From contig CAYLJO010000052.1 of assembly GCA_964383905.1 (NCBI GenBank), positions 1 to 31,104 on the forward strand: a stretch of 31,104 nt of DNA, written 5' to 3'. The translations under genes were made by a program, and so were the position numbers. Origin of the DNA: CAYLJO01 sp964383905 (lineage in GTDB: Bacteria > Acidobacteriota > Blastocatellia > Pyrinomonadales > Pyrinomonadaceae). The notes beneath the pieces were generated by a model. The model did not search any database. It saw nothing but the letters and a program-made list of their open reading frames with translations, and was not told where the DNA came from. Below are positions 24,345 to 31,104 of this stretch, piece by piece (the stretch's first letter is position 1; the number at the start of each line of letters is the position of its first letter).

Positions 24345-25742
24345 CTATCTGGTGCTGGCCGGGACGTTGGGGGCGTAGTTATCTCGCGCCCGAACTACCA
24401 GATCCGGCTTACTTACACGCACTTTGATCTGCCGCCGCTCCCCGGCGACCTGCGCCGGCGTCTTCGGGTAATAGCTGAGGGTGTATTGGCGGCGCAATTC
24501 TTCGGCGATCATCGAGAAGGCTCGAGTGAGCTGCTGGGTGTCATTGGCCTGGTAGAGGCGCGCCCCGGTCTTCTCGGCCAGGCCGTGAAGGTAGCGATCC
24601 GCCAGCGCGTACTCGGCGGGCGATGTGCCCAGAGGCGGTCGGCCGCCATTAGGCCAGCTTGGAATAATCACAGAAGAGCCACTGCTCCTCGGGAAAGGCC
24701 ACCCGCTCCGATTGACGGTGACGATGCTTCCGTTATTAGGTCGTACGCGCACCTCCTCGTAGGTGTCGTATTGAATGGGATAAATGAGCGCGTCGAGCTC
24801 TTCGACCTCATGGGTAGTGCTCTCGAATGAAGAGAGGTAACTTGCCGTGTCGACACCGTCCGTAAAGAGGACGATCGCTTTCCGACCGGGTATCTTGTTA
24901 AGGCGCTCTTTGATCAACAGATCGACCGCGTCGTAGAGACGTGTGCGGTCACCCGTCTGCGCGTTATAGTTGATCACGTCTCTGATCAGGGCGCGGTTGT
25001 TTGTTGCCTCAGGTGTAAGCAGCAGCACCTGATCATTGAAGGTAGCGACGAGCATCCGATCGTCGGGCCGCAACTGGTTAGCGAATGCGATGGCCGCGTC
25101 CTTGATGTCCGAAAGGTGAAAGCTCATCGAGCCCGAGGTGTCTAACAGAAGCGCGACGGTGAATGGTTTTTCGGTCGAGCCGAAGTGGGTGATCACTTGC
25201 TCGACCCCGTCCTCAAAGAGGTGGAAGTCTTCGCGCCGAAGATTCGGGATGAACTTACCGTTGCGATCCATGACGCTGACCGGGACGGTGACGAGCGTTG
25301 TGTCCACATGTAGGATATCGCCGTCGCCCACCTCTTCCGGACCCGTTTTCAGCGGCGCCGCGGGGGCCGTTTGGAGCGGCGGCCTGGTTACCCCCGTCGT
25401 ACCGGAAAGTGTCGGCGGCTGCCTTGGTGCGGGCTGAGCGGGTCCATTTCGCATAGAGGGGGCGCTACTTCCAACACGGCGTGGCCGCAATGTCTCGCTC
25501 ACACGTGATGCTTCCGGGGTGCTGCTCTGGTCATCGGAGTCCGCGGTCTCATCCTTCTTGAGCAGGTAAGTATTCTTGGGGCAATCGGGCGAAGTGGTCG
25601 TTCCAATGATCGTGTATCCCTCGGGGATGGGAAGACCTTCACATATCTTGATGGTTTTACTCGCCGTTTGGCCGGAGACGATTGCTGCTGACAGGGCAAT
25701 GAGAAGAGCTGCAAGAAAAAGAAGAGCAGGAGGTATTCTCAT
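24345..25742 (-). CDS. Secreted VWFA-domain protein of the acidobacterial type
   Basis: 465 residues from ATG 25742, which has AAGGGG about 9 bases upstream. It has a signal peptide (PPALLFLAALLIALSAAIVSG). A low-complexity Pro/Ser/Thr-rich linker spans about 80-145. From about residue 150 comes the acidobacterial VWFA-related region: VDTTLVTVPVSVMDRNGKFI, LRREDFHLFEDGVEQ, then the von Willebrand A domain with the metal site DTSGSMS (Asp201, Ser203, Ser205) and VLFTDGVDTAS. It ends with QYTLSYYP and a short beta tail. Such proteins are abundant in Acidobacteria and presumably mediate metal-dependent protein contacts in the envelope; the partner is unknown. Confidence 0.88.
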   Translation of the reverse strand: MRIPPALLFLAALLIALSAAIVSGQTASKTIKICEGLPIPEGYTIIGTTTSPDCPKNTYLLKKDETADSDDQSSTPEASRVSETLRPRRVGSSAPSMRNGPAQPAPRQPPTLSGTTGVTRPPLQTAPAAPLKTGPEEVGDGDILHVDTTLVTVPVSVMDRNGKFIPNLRREDFHLFEDGVEQVITHFGSTEKPFTVALLLDTSGSMSFHLSDIKDAAIAFANQLRPDDRMLVATFNDQVLLLTPEATNNRALIRDVINYNAQTGDRTRLYDAVDLLIKERLNKIPGRKAIVLFTDGVDTASYLSSFESTTHEVEELDALIYPIQYDTYEEVRVRPNNGSIVTVNRSGWPFPRSSGSSVIIPSWPNGGRPPLGTSPAEYALADRYLHGLAEKTGARLYQANDTQQLTRAFSMIAEELRRQYTLSYYPKTPAQVAGERRQIKVRVSKPDLVVRARDNYAPNVPASTR

Positions 25743-26365
25743 GGCTATCACCCCTTAACGGTCGGCTGTAGCTTTTTGGTTAACCGATTATATCATATTA
25801 AAGTCTTAATTAACTTACTTTTCCCAGACAATACAGAACAAGTGGGAGCGATACGAACACTATTGTGGCGCTCCCTGACCGTAGAGGTCACTAAGAGAGC
25901 AATGCCCGTCGTGCAAGGACACCCGAGTACCGCGCGAGGCCAACTTAGGCTGAGGTTATATTGGGCTCGGCCCGGATACAGCCCTTGGTTGCCGACAAAC
26001 GATGCGGTCGAAAGCACCCTTTTCCAGCCGTGATGGCTGCGGGAAGCCAATTTGTTTAACAATCAGACCGGTTTTTAACAGGATTGTAGGGAGGGGGTGT
26101 TAAACATTCCGAAAAAATAGGCTTCTCCCGGTGTTTAAATTATGATAGCATAGTGTTCAGACCGCCGGAGCTTTATGAGGCGGGCCGAAGATAGAGTTCC
26201 AACCGATTTAATTATCCTCGACCGAAGGATATTTTCTCCATCAGTTAAGCATTCCCACCTCTCGCGAAACTGGGCGTAAAAATTCCGTTAACAAAACGGC
26301 ACTCGCTTCGAAGGGAACGTTCAGGGGCGCATCGCTTTGCCAATAATACTGAGATCACAGAAAGA
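25743..26365. other. Long divergent intergenic region with hairpins, no supported gene
   Basis: About 620 bases between the VWFA and TonB-receptor genes, lower in GC than the flanks. GGGAGCG (25844-25850) pairs with CGCTCCC (25869-25875) around 18 bases. CAGCC/GGCTG near 26024-26038 forms a small hairpin. TATGAT at 26141 may be a -10 box for the receptor but lacks a good -35. A minus-strand open frame at 25793-26062 has only a TTG start and no ribosome binding site. Confidence 0.4.
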
Positions 26366-26483
26366 GGTGGTGGCACTCTTACATTGGGGATTGAAAAATG
26401 GCGCAGGATTTAGTGCCTACCAGTCGTCGGTGCTACCAAATCTTGCGTGAAAATTGATTCCCCAATGTAACGAGGCCACCACC
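26366..26483. mobile_element. MITE-like 118-bp inverted-repeat element with 8-bp target duplication
   Basis: The two halves (26366-26421 and 26429-26483) are imperfect reverse complements around a 7-base centre. The outer ends match as GGTGGTGGC, then TTACATTGGGGA after a one-base indel, and inner blocks CGCArGATTTrGT also match. CAGAAAGA occurs directly before (26358-26365) and directly after (26484-26491), as expected for a target-site duplication. There is no open frame inside. A folded transcript would place a strong hairpin 21 bases before the receptor ATG. No complete parent element is in the window. Alternative: a native structured leader with a chance flanking repeat. Confidence 0.7.
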
Positions 26484-26504
26484 CAGAAAGAAAAGTAAAC
26501 GAAA

Positions 26505-29084
26505 ATGCTGACACAGGAATTTGTTCGTGCAATCAAGGACTTCTACCGTAAGCGTCCCGCCTCCTCATGCGGAAAACCGCGCCGCACGGCGGCGGCTGTT
26601 CTTTGGGCGGTAGGGCTGCTTCTAGTAGCTCTGATCGCCAAAGAGGCGGTTCCCACAGCGTCAGCAAAGGCGCAGGTAAACGCGGGCATCAGGGGCAAGG
26701 TTGTCGCCGTGACGGACAGCAAAAAAGAGCCGCTGGCGGGCGTCCCCGTCTCGATCGGTGGGGAGTCACTCAAAGGTAAATCGGTCCGAACCGTGACTGA
26801 CGCAGACGGCCGCTACGCTTTCGAGGGCCTGGCCTCGGCAGATTACGTCGTTTCGGTCGAGCTGAAAGGATTCGAAAAGTTTATCCAGAAGGTTTCCGTG
26901 CCGTTGGACGCCCCGGTTGATTTCAACATCGAGCTGAGGGTGGCTACGCTCAACGAGGCCGTGACCGTTGCTGCTGACGAAAGCGAAGACAGGACGACCG
27001 AGTCAACCGTGGCCTCGGAAGTGACCGCGACGGAGCTCCGGGACATCCCGTTGTTGAATGAAAAATTCCAGGACGCTTTACCCCTCATCCCCGGCGTCGT
27101 GCGTGGCCCGAACGGGCTCCTTAACGTCAAGGGCGCGCGCGCGAGCCAGAGCGGCATCCTCGTTTCGAGCCTGAACGTGGACGACCCGGTGACCGGCAAT
27201 TCCGCCATCGAACTGCCGATCGAAGCGGTTGAATCTGTCCAGGTTTATGCCAACCCCTACGCGGCAGAGTTTGGCAGGTTTGAGGGCGCCGTCACGAACG
27301 TGGAGACGAGGGCCGGCGGTAACGAGTGGAAGTACGCGGTGAACAACGTTCTGCCCCGCTTCCGCCGGAAAGGATCAACGATTAACGGGATCGAATCGGT
27401 GACGCCGCGGGTCGCCGTGGGCGGGCCACTGATCAAGGACAGGCTCTTCTTTCTTCAAAGCTTTGAGTACCGTATGGAGCGCACCAGCGTCCCCAGCTTG
27501 CCGGATCCGCTCAATGACACACGGCTCGAAAGCTTCAACTCGTTCACGCGGCTCGACTACAATCTCAACACGACCAACCGGATCTCGGCGACTCTTTCCG
27601 TCTTACCACAAAAATTGGACTACTACAATCTCAACACCTTCATCTCACAGGAGTCGACGCTCAACCTGCACCAGCGCGGATGGTTCTTCACAATCAACGA
27701 ACAGGCCGCGTTTCACGACGGGTCACTGCTTCAATCGAGCTTGAGCGTGAAGCAGTATGACATTGACGTTTTCGGCAACAGCGCGGCCCCTTTCACCATC
27801 TCGCCGGAGAAAATCTCCGGCGGCTGGTTTGACCGGCAGCGGCGGGACAGCCGGCGTTATGAGGGGCTCGAGACCTACAACCTACCGGCCTTGTCCTGGC
27901 ACGGCCAGCACACGGTTAAGCTGGGCACTAACATTAGCTATACGAGGTTCGAGGGATTCGATTCCGGCAGCCCGGTAAGAATCGTCCGGCCTGACGGGAC
28001 GACGAGCGGGCTCGAAACATTTGTGGGCGGCGGTCAGCTCATGCGGGACAGCGGCGGGGGCGCCGCGTTCGTGCAGGATAAGTGGAAGGTCAGCCCGCGC
28101 TTGACCGTTGATGCCGGGCTGCGTTTTGACCGCGACGGCGTAGTCCGTGAGAACAACCTGGCCCCGCGGGTCGCGTTCGTCTTTTTGCCGGCGAAGGACG
28201 CAGGGACGGTAGTCCGCGGGGGGTTCGGGCTCTTTTACAACAAAGTGCCGCTCAACGTTGGGGCCTTCGAGCAATTTCAAAGCATGTTGCTAACCTCATT
28301 TGCTCCTGATGGTGTAAGTCCGGTGGGACGGCCGCAGCTCTTCCGCAATATTGTGGGGAATGGCCGGTTGAAAACGCCGCGCAGCATCGCCTGGAACGTT
28401 CAAGCGGATCGGGAGGTGACCAAACGCTTACTTGTCCGGCTGGGGTATGAAGAACGGCATACGACGCGAAACTTCATCGTTAACCCTCAGGCGAATCCGA
28501 CCGGCGACGGGATGCTCGCCCTCAGCAGTAAAGGCAGCTCGCGCTACCGCGAGTTACAGGTGGTAACAAGGTATCGCCTGCAGGAGAAGCGCGACATCTT
28601 CTTTGCGTACGTCCGCTCGCGGTCGACCGGGGACCTCAACGACTTCGGCTCGTATTTCGACAACTACCGCAACCCGATTATTCGCGCCAATGAGTACGGG
28701 CCTCTTTCTTTCGATGCGCCGAACCGCCTGCTCATCTGGGGCGACGTCGGGCTGCCGTTAGGGATTACGGCCGCGCCGCTAATCGACTGGCACAGCGGTT
28801 TCCCCTACTCTCTCGTGGATCAGAACCAGGGGTATGTTGGACCGCGGAATCAGGGCGGCAGATTTCCGAACTTTCTCTCCCTCGACATGCAGGTGACCAA
28901 AGACCTGGGCATCCCCATACGCGGGAAGAAATATCAGTGCCGTATCGGGTTAAAGGTATTCAACATCACCAACAGCTGGAACCCGCGCGACGTGCAGAAC
29001 AACCTCGCGAGTCAGCAGTTCGGGACCTTCTACAACAGCGTTGGTCGAACATTTCGCGCCAAGTTTGAGATCCTACACTTCTGA
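26505..29084 (+). CDS. TonB-dependent receptor with carboxypeptidase-regulatory-like domain
   Basis: 859 residues and apparently complete. An unusually long basic N-terminus (about 30 residues) precedes the hydrophobic export segment (AAAVLWAVGLLLVALIA). Next come a carboxypeptidase-regulatory-like domain (about 65-145: GIRGKVVAVTDSKKEPLAGV, TDADGRYAFEGL), a plug domain (about 165-275: IPLLNEKFQDALPLIPGVV, ANPYAAEFGRFEGAVTNVETRAGG), and a beta barrel ending FRAKFEILHF with the terminal Phe used for outer-membrane assembly. It should import a large substrate across the outer membrane with energy from TonB. The ribosome binding site is weak (AGAAAGAAAAG) and partly made by the duplicated target site of the hairpin element just upstream. 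The substrate is unknown. Confidence 0.88.
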   Translation: MLTQEFVRAIKDFYRKRPASSCGKPRRTAAAVLWAVGLLLVALIAKEAVPTASAKAQVNAGIRGKVVAVTDSKKEPLAGVPVSIGGESLKGKSVRTVTDADGRYAFEGLASADYVVSVELKGFEKFIQKVSVPLDAPVDFNIELRVATLNEAVTVAADESEDRTTESTVASEVTATELRDIPLLNEKFQDALPLIPGVVRGPNGLLNVKGARASQSGILVSSLNVDDPVTGNSAIELPIEAVESVQVYANPYAAEFGRFEGAVTNVETRAGGNEWKYAVNNVLPRFRRKGSTINGIESVTPRVAVGGPLIKDRLFFLQSFEYRMERTSVPSLPDPLNDTRLESFNSFTRLDYNLNTTNRISATLSVLPQKLDYYNLNTFISQESTLNLHQRGWFFTINEQAAFHDGSLLQSSLSVKQYDIDVFGNSAAPFTISPEKISGGWFDRQRRDSRRYEGLETYNLPALSWHGQHTVKLGTNISYTRFEGFDSGSPVRIVRPDGTTSGLETFVGGGQLMRDSGGGAAFVQDKWKVSPRLTVDAGLRFDRDGVVRENNLAPRVAFVFLPAKDAGTVVRGGFGLFYNKVPLNVGAFEQFQSMLLTSFAPDGVSPVGRPQLFRNIVGNGRLKTPRSIAWNVQADREVTKRLLVRLGYEERHTTRNFIVNPQANPTGDGMLALSSKGSSRYRELQVVTRYRLQEKRDIFFAYVRSRSTGDLNDFGSYFDNYRNPIIRANEYGPLSFDAPNRLLIWGDVGLPLGITAAPLIDWHSGFPYSLVDQNQGYVGPRNQGGRFPNFLSLDMQVTKDLGIPIRGKKYQCRIGLKVFNITNSWNPRDVQNNLASQQFGTFYNSVGRTFRAKFEILHF

Positions 29085-29089
29085 GGGCA

Positions 29090-29170
29090 AAAAGGCGATA
29101 TGAACTGCCGAGGACGAAGAGGAAAACCTTAATAAATTTATCATAGATGGTAGGAGCCCCCGCTGATTAA
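29090..29170. repeat. Dispersed intergenic repeat, copy 2
   Basis: Starts six bases after the receptor stop. It shares with 4121-4211 the ordered blocks GGCGATATGAAC, AGAGGAAAA, AATAAATT, GATGGT and CGCTGATT. It lies between convergent genes, as the first copy does, so it may help end transcription or may simply persist there. Confidence 0.55.
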
Positions 29171-29227
29171 TGATGACTCCTCCATACTGACTATTGCATA
29201 CCGCTCTGGTCTGGCGCAATCTCGCGC

Positions 29228-29875
29228 TCACGAATGATCATCCCGGCCGGCTTTGCGTTTGATGAACCCGATGATCATTTCCGCAATGTCTGGAAGCGGT
29301 ATCGAGCTCGTGTCAATTGAGAGATGATAATTGTCGGCGCACGCCCAATCCCTCCCGGTCATTTCGGTAAAATACTTTCTTCTTATCGGGTCTGATTCTT
29401 CAATCATCCGGCGGGCCTCCTCTTCGCTCGCCACCTGGTAGACCTCCATCAGCCGGCGGACGCGGAAGCTGGCGGGCGCGTGGAGAAAGATGTTCACCGC
29501 CCAAGCACGGGGCGGCAGGACGTGAGCGCCTGCGCACCCGACGATGACACAGTTCTCCCGGCCGGCGATTTCCTTCAGTATCTGGGTTTGCTTATCAAAA
29601 AGTTGTTTGTCGGATAAGGGACGCAGAGGCGGAGGCGTGTAGGGCCCGTCGGGCGCCCCGTAGGTGAAAACGCTAAACATTTTTCCTAAGAAAGATGTCA
29701 GCTTCTCCTGGCGTGCGGCCGCGTCCTCTTCTTTGACTCCGAGCGCTTCCGCCGCCAGGTGTAGAGTCTCCCGGTCAACGTATCTCAGGCCAAGGCCGGA
29801 GGCGACCGCCTGGCCGATAAAAGAGCCTCCGCACCCTAGTTTACGTGCGATGGTAATTGTCGTTCTCGACCCCAT
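29228..29875 (-). CDS. Cytidylate-kinase-like protein
   Basis: 215 residues of the cytidylate-kinase-like family (PF13189 type), seen in TITIARKLGCGGSFIGQAVASGLGLRYVDRETLHLAAEALG, CVIVGCAGAHVL, VNIFLHAPASFRVRRLMEVYQ and RRKYFTEMTGRDWACADNYHLSIDTS. The nucleotide-binding loop (GCGGSFIG) departs from the standard GxxxxGKS/T. True cytidylate kinases phosphorylate CMP; members of this side family have unproven substrates. ATG 29875 has GGGGAGAA upstream, and its first 40 bases overlap the 3' end of the PilZ gene, so the two are probably translated together. Cytoplasmic, no signal. Confidence 0.75.
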   Translation of the reverse strand: MGSRTTITIARKLGCGGSFIGQAVASGLGLRYVDRETLHLAAEALGVKEEDAAARQEKLTSFLGKMFSVFTYGAPDGPYTPPPLRPLSDKQLFDKQTQILKEIAGRENCVIVGCAGAHVLPPRAWAVNIFLHAPASFRVRRLMEVYQVASEEEARRMIEESDPIRRKYFTEMTGRDWACADNYHLSIDTSSIPLPDIAEMIIGFIKRKAGRDDHS

Positions 29876-30405
29876 ATTGTTCTCCCCATTCTTGATCGGG
29901 GCTGGACGAAAGAGTGCTCGATGGCGAGCAGCAGTAGCGGCGCGACTTCACGGGCCAGGAAACGGAGTCTCTTCAGATATTTGTTGAAAAAAGTGCGGTC
30001 GCGGTTGCTCATCCCGATAATCCGTACACAGACAAGCGCGCCTGTGTCTGATTCACTCTTATTAAGGCGGTCACAGCGGACAGCTTTGCCGTGTATCAGG
30101 ACTGGCCCGCCGGGAAGCTCGAGCGTAATCTGCATTGGATTTTCACCAGTAAGATGATTTTCTTCGATACCGGTGGCCGGAAGAATTAGTGCCAGACCAG
30201 TCTCGCTGATGTCGCGCGTATGGCCTTGGAACGTCATCGATTGGCGCGCACCACCGGGCACTGCCGGCGGCGCGCTCAGCAGCGAGGCTCTGAATAGCAA
30301 GCGCACCTGGCGTTGAGCTTTATGGCGCGCAGAGTCGCGGCGGTTACCGACGAAATGGCGCAGGTGTGCGGTGATAGATTGGATCAAATCCGGCATACCC
30401 TTCAT
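29836..30405 (-). CDS. PilZ-domain protein
   Basis: 189 residues from ATG 30405, which has GGTGAG nearby; starts at 30432 (TTG) or 30420 are possible. A short helix is followed by the PilZ signature: the Arg-rich entry RRDSARHKAQRQVRLLF (RxxxR), then DISETGLAL (D/NxSxxG) at the domain core, and beta strands ITLELPGGPVLIHGKAV. PilZ domains bind cyclic di-GMP and control motility, adhesion or polymer export. It overlaps the cytidylate-kinase-like gene by 40 bases. The last 40 residues, which lie over that overlap and past the domain, look low in conservation. Whether all di-GMP ligands are kept needs alignment, but both motifs are present. Confidence 0.75.
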   Translation of the reverse strand: MKGMPDLIQSITAHLRHFVGNRRDSARHKAQRQVRLLFRASLLSAPPAVPGGARQSMTFQGHTRDISETGLALILPATGIEENHLTGENPMQITLELPGGPVLIHGKAVRCDRLNKSESDTGALVCVRIIGMSNRDRTFFNKYLKRLRFLAREVAPLLLLAIEHSFVQPRSRMGRTIWGRERQLPSHVN

Positions 30406-30497
30406 ATATCTCACCGCCATCAAGGATGGCAAGCATTTGAGTGATTAAGCGTAGCGTTTACTGAGGGGTCAAAGTACCATCAGGCTGATAGCCAGAC

Positions 30498-30510
30498 TGA
30501 TAATATATCA
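30498..30510. repeat. Short AT-rich palindrome before the transposase
   Basis: TGATAATATATCA is a perfect inverted repeat with TGATA/TATCA arms. It may overlap a -10 box for the transposase or be part of the insertion-sequence end. Confidence 0.35.
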
Positions 30511-30516
30511 ATATGC

Positions 30517-30611
30517 GAATCAGTAGTTGAAAAGACAGACAAACAAGAGAGTTGATAGAATTTTCTTGCTTATGGAAAATCTACTGATTCACATCGACCT
30601 GTTTGTCTGTC
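30517..30611 (+). promoter_or_regulatory. Interleaved complementary segments around the transposase start codon
   Basis: GAATCAGTAG (30517-30526) is the exact reverse complement of CTACTGATTC (30581-30590). GACAGACAAACA (30534-30545) is the exact reverse complement of TGTTTGTCTGTC (30600-30611). The order is A-B-A'-B', so the two pairs can form a pseudoknot with loops of 7, 35 and 9 bases, or two competing hairpins. ATG 30572 lies in the long loop, and A' and B' are inside the coding region. No Shine-Dalgarno sequence precedes the ATG. Control of transposase translation is inferred. Confidence 0.5.
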
Positions 30612-31104
30612 AAACTTACGATACTTGTTCCAAGACCTGTTTTCAACGCTTGAGCAATAATCGAGAGCCTCTCCTTACTGACCAAGAACTCGTTACCACT
30701 TGGCTCTTTGCTCACTTCGAGGGCTGCTTCGAGAAAAAGAAGATGCATACCCTTATTCTCAAGTATTGGCGCGATTGGTTCCCACGCTTGCCGAGCGATC
30801 AAACCTTCGTCCTGCGCCTCATTCAGTTAGAGCCGACTGTTCAGACTTTCGGCGCTGTGCTGGCTTCCCTGCTGGCCGCGCGCCAGACGCCGGGACTTGA
30901 CCACCTCGTCGACAGCTTGCCCGTGATGCTCGCCCAGCACGGACATTCTGAGGGCGCGCGCGTCGCTCGTAAGATGGCCGATGTCGGCTTTGGTGCGGCC
31001 AAGAAAACTGGCTTTCATGGGGTGCGCTTGCACTGCATCGCACAGCGCCGGACAGGCCGCTTGCCGCTCCCCGCTCAAGTGTGGCTCTGCGCCGCTTCGC
31101 ATCA
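30572..31104 (+). CDS. IS982-like transposase (3' end cut by window edge)
   Basis: The frame from ATG 30572 is open to the last base; 177 codons are visible of an expected 270-300. The N-terminal region (LLTDQELVTTWLFAHFEGCFEKKK, then YWRDWFPRLPSDQTFVLRL) and HLVDSLPVMLAQHGHSEGARVARKMADVGFGA match the IS982 family. DS in VDSLPV supplies the first catalytic Asp of the DDE site. KTGFHGVRLHCIAQRRTGRLPLPAQVWL follows. The element would move by cut-and-paste. The left end lies somewhere in 30433-30516 but its terminal inverted repeat cannot be set without the right end. The lower GC content of the leader differs from the host genes. Confidence 0.78.
   Translation, partial: MENLLIHIDLFVCQTYDTCSKTCFQRLSNNREPLLTDQELVTTWLFAHFEGCFEKKKMHTLILKYWRDWFPRLPSDQTFVLRLIQLEPTVQTFGAVLASLLAARQTPGLDHLVDSLPVMLAQHGHSEGARVARKMADVGFGAAKKTGFHGVRLHCIAQRRTGRLPLPAQVWLCAASH

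Larger units (their letters stand above)
30433..31104 (+). mobile_element. IS982-like insertion sequence, left part
   Basis: The AT-richer leader (30433-30571), with its short palindrome and interleaved complementary segments, together with the transposase gene, marks an insertion sequence running off the right edge. The precise left boundary and target duplication are not visible. Confidence 0.6.

Noticed and set aside
25793..26062. 89-codon minus-strand frame upstream of the VWFA gene
   Set aside because: TTG start only, no ribosome binding site, unusual composition and no family recognised; kept as part of the unexplained intergenic region.

Overview
The window looks like a piece of a GC-rich Acidobacteriota chromosome, probably class Blastocatellia. 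Supporting marks are two TonB-dependent receptors with an N-terminal carboxypeptidase-regulatory-like domain, a VWFA protein of the acidobacterial type, Tat-exported Gfo/Idh and aldo/keto oxidoreductases, and the remains of a ROK repressor. This placement comes from gene content read by eye; no search was run.

Layout. 1-1.1 kb: an edge-truncated secreted protein with a duplicated domain. 1.8-6.8 kb: an IlvD/Edd-family sugar-acid dehydratase of the YjhG/YagF type, convergent with a two-gene sugar ABC transporter set (ATPase and lipoprotein binding protein) that lacks its permease. 7.1-9.7 kb: a decay zone holding an intact hicB with a frameshifted hicA, a 13-codon gene stub, a ROK regulator reduced to its frameshifted DNA-binding domain, and a TonB receptor that has lost most of its barrel through an in-frame internal deletion. 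9.9-18.9 kb: a seven-gene same-strand cluster for uronic-acid use: Tat-exported Gfo/Idh oxidoreductase, DUF6807 (PmoA-like), KduI/IolB-family isomerase, secreted cupin, hexuronate-type MFS carrier, KduD-type dehydrogenase and a DUF4861-GH88 fusion. Read together, the secreted GH88 frees an unsaturated uronate, the MFS imports it, and the isomerase and KduD carry it towards 2-keto-3-deoxygluconate. 18.9-21.6 kb (minus): a Tat aldo/keto reductase, a small protein and a putative zinc metallopeptidase. 21.9-25.7 kb: a membrane protein, a HAD phosphatase, a UbiX-like flavin prenyltransferase and the VWFA protein. 25.7-29.1 kb: a long intergenic stretch ending in a 118-bp hairpin element flanked by an 8-bp direct repeat, directly before a full-length TonB receptor. 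29.2-30.4 kb (minus): a PilZ protein and a cytidylate-kinase-like protein. 30.5 kb to the end: the left part of an IS982-like insertion sequence.

The main story is a uronate locus whose enzymes look intact while its presumed regulator and outer-membrane receptor have decayed beside it. Two further unexplained structures are the MITE-like hairpin with its target duplication at 26.36-26.49 kb, and a pair of interleaved perfect complementary segments around the transposase start codon at 30.52-30.61 kb. No tRNA, rRNA, CRISPR array or replication origin was seen.
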